Shown here: positions 64,000-64,000 of the stretch, piece after piece | How positions within the stretch are numbered: position 1 is the stretch's first letter | How the letters are laid out: the number at the start of each line of letters is the position of its first letter | DNA from: Winogradskyella sp. MH6 | Lineage (GTDB): Bacteria; Bacteroidota; Bacteroidia; Flavobacteriales; Flavobacteriaceae | Reading direction: 5' to 3' | Assembly: GCF_022810765.1 (NCBI RefSeq) | Contig: NZ_CP094494.1 | Coordinates: forward strand, 2,976,001-3,040,000 | Length of the DNA: 64,000 nt | The notes under the pieces: model-generated | Databases searched by the model: none | The model's input: only the letters and a program-made list of their open reading frames with translations | Told to the model about the DNA's origin: nothing | Translations under genes and position numbers: made by a program

Positions 64000-64000
64000 A

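Overview
The window comes from an AT-rich genome of the Bacteroidota, most likely a marine gliding member of the Flavobacteriaceae. The support is direct. There is a sprC/sprD/sprB/sprF-like gliding-motility cluster with PorP/SprF proteins and type IX secretion system (T9SS) type A and type B C-terminal sorting domains. Several lipoproteins and Bacteroidota-type housekeeping genes are present, including a fused E1 alpha-beta 2-oxoacid dehydrogenase, a MutS2 without Smr, and an SUI1-like factor. Dispersed palindromic repeats of the kind seen in this family also occur. No rRNA, tRNA, insertion sequence or CRISPR array was recognised.

Layout. 0-8 kb: a partial metallophosphoesterase, chorismate synthase, a dicarboxylate symporter, and then a tight run of five genes (glutathione-synthetase-like ATP-grasp, mercaptopyruvate sulfurtransferase, TerB-like protein, N-formylglutamate-amidohydrolase-like, QEGLA/HExxH peptidase) that looks like a peptide or amide metabolism operon, followed by a lipoprotein. 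8-16 kb: a DCC-family thioredoxin-like protein, a TPR-HTH membrane regulator divergent from a lipoprotein that is clearly a cholesterol-dependent-cytolysin-family protein, and mutS2. 16-32 kb: ung, a five-gene minus-strand operon, the E1 fusion, a T9SS serine protease, an ExbD-like protein, a superfamily 2 helicase, a pseudouridine synthase and an EF-G-like GTPase. 32-47 kb: the gliding and adhesin cluster, dominated by an 8.2-kb SprB-like gene. 47-50.5 kb: small secreted proteins, a degenerate intradiol-dioxygenase homologue and a deoxyribonucleotidase.

50.5-64 kb is accessory in character. Two gene-poor repeat fields (about 50.6-51.9 and 60.5-61.8 kb) share near-identical 190-340-bp direct repeats and bracket a block whose core (52.9-59.6 kb) is very AT-rich. 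That core encodes an ImmA/IrrE-type protease with a small partner and a sigma-like factor, two small proteins, a large protein of unknown function, and a DarT/DarG-type DNA ADP-ribosylation toxin-antitoxin pair. In this pair the toxin carries a C-terminal HD domain and the macro-domain antitoxin carries a C-terminal DprA/SLOG-like Rossmann domain. This is the best candidate in the window for an unusual defence system. The genes just outside (51.9-52.7 and 59.6-63.7 kb) have a visibly G/T-rich plus strand and a different base composition.

All functional calls are from reading motifs and overall family resemblance; no database search was run.
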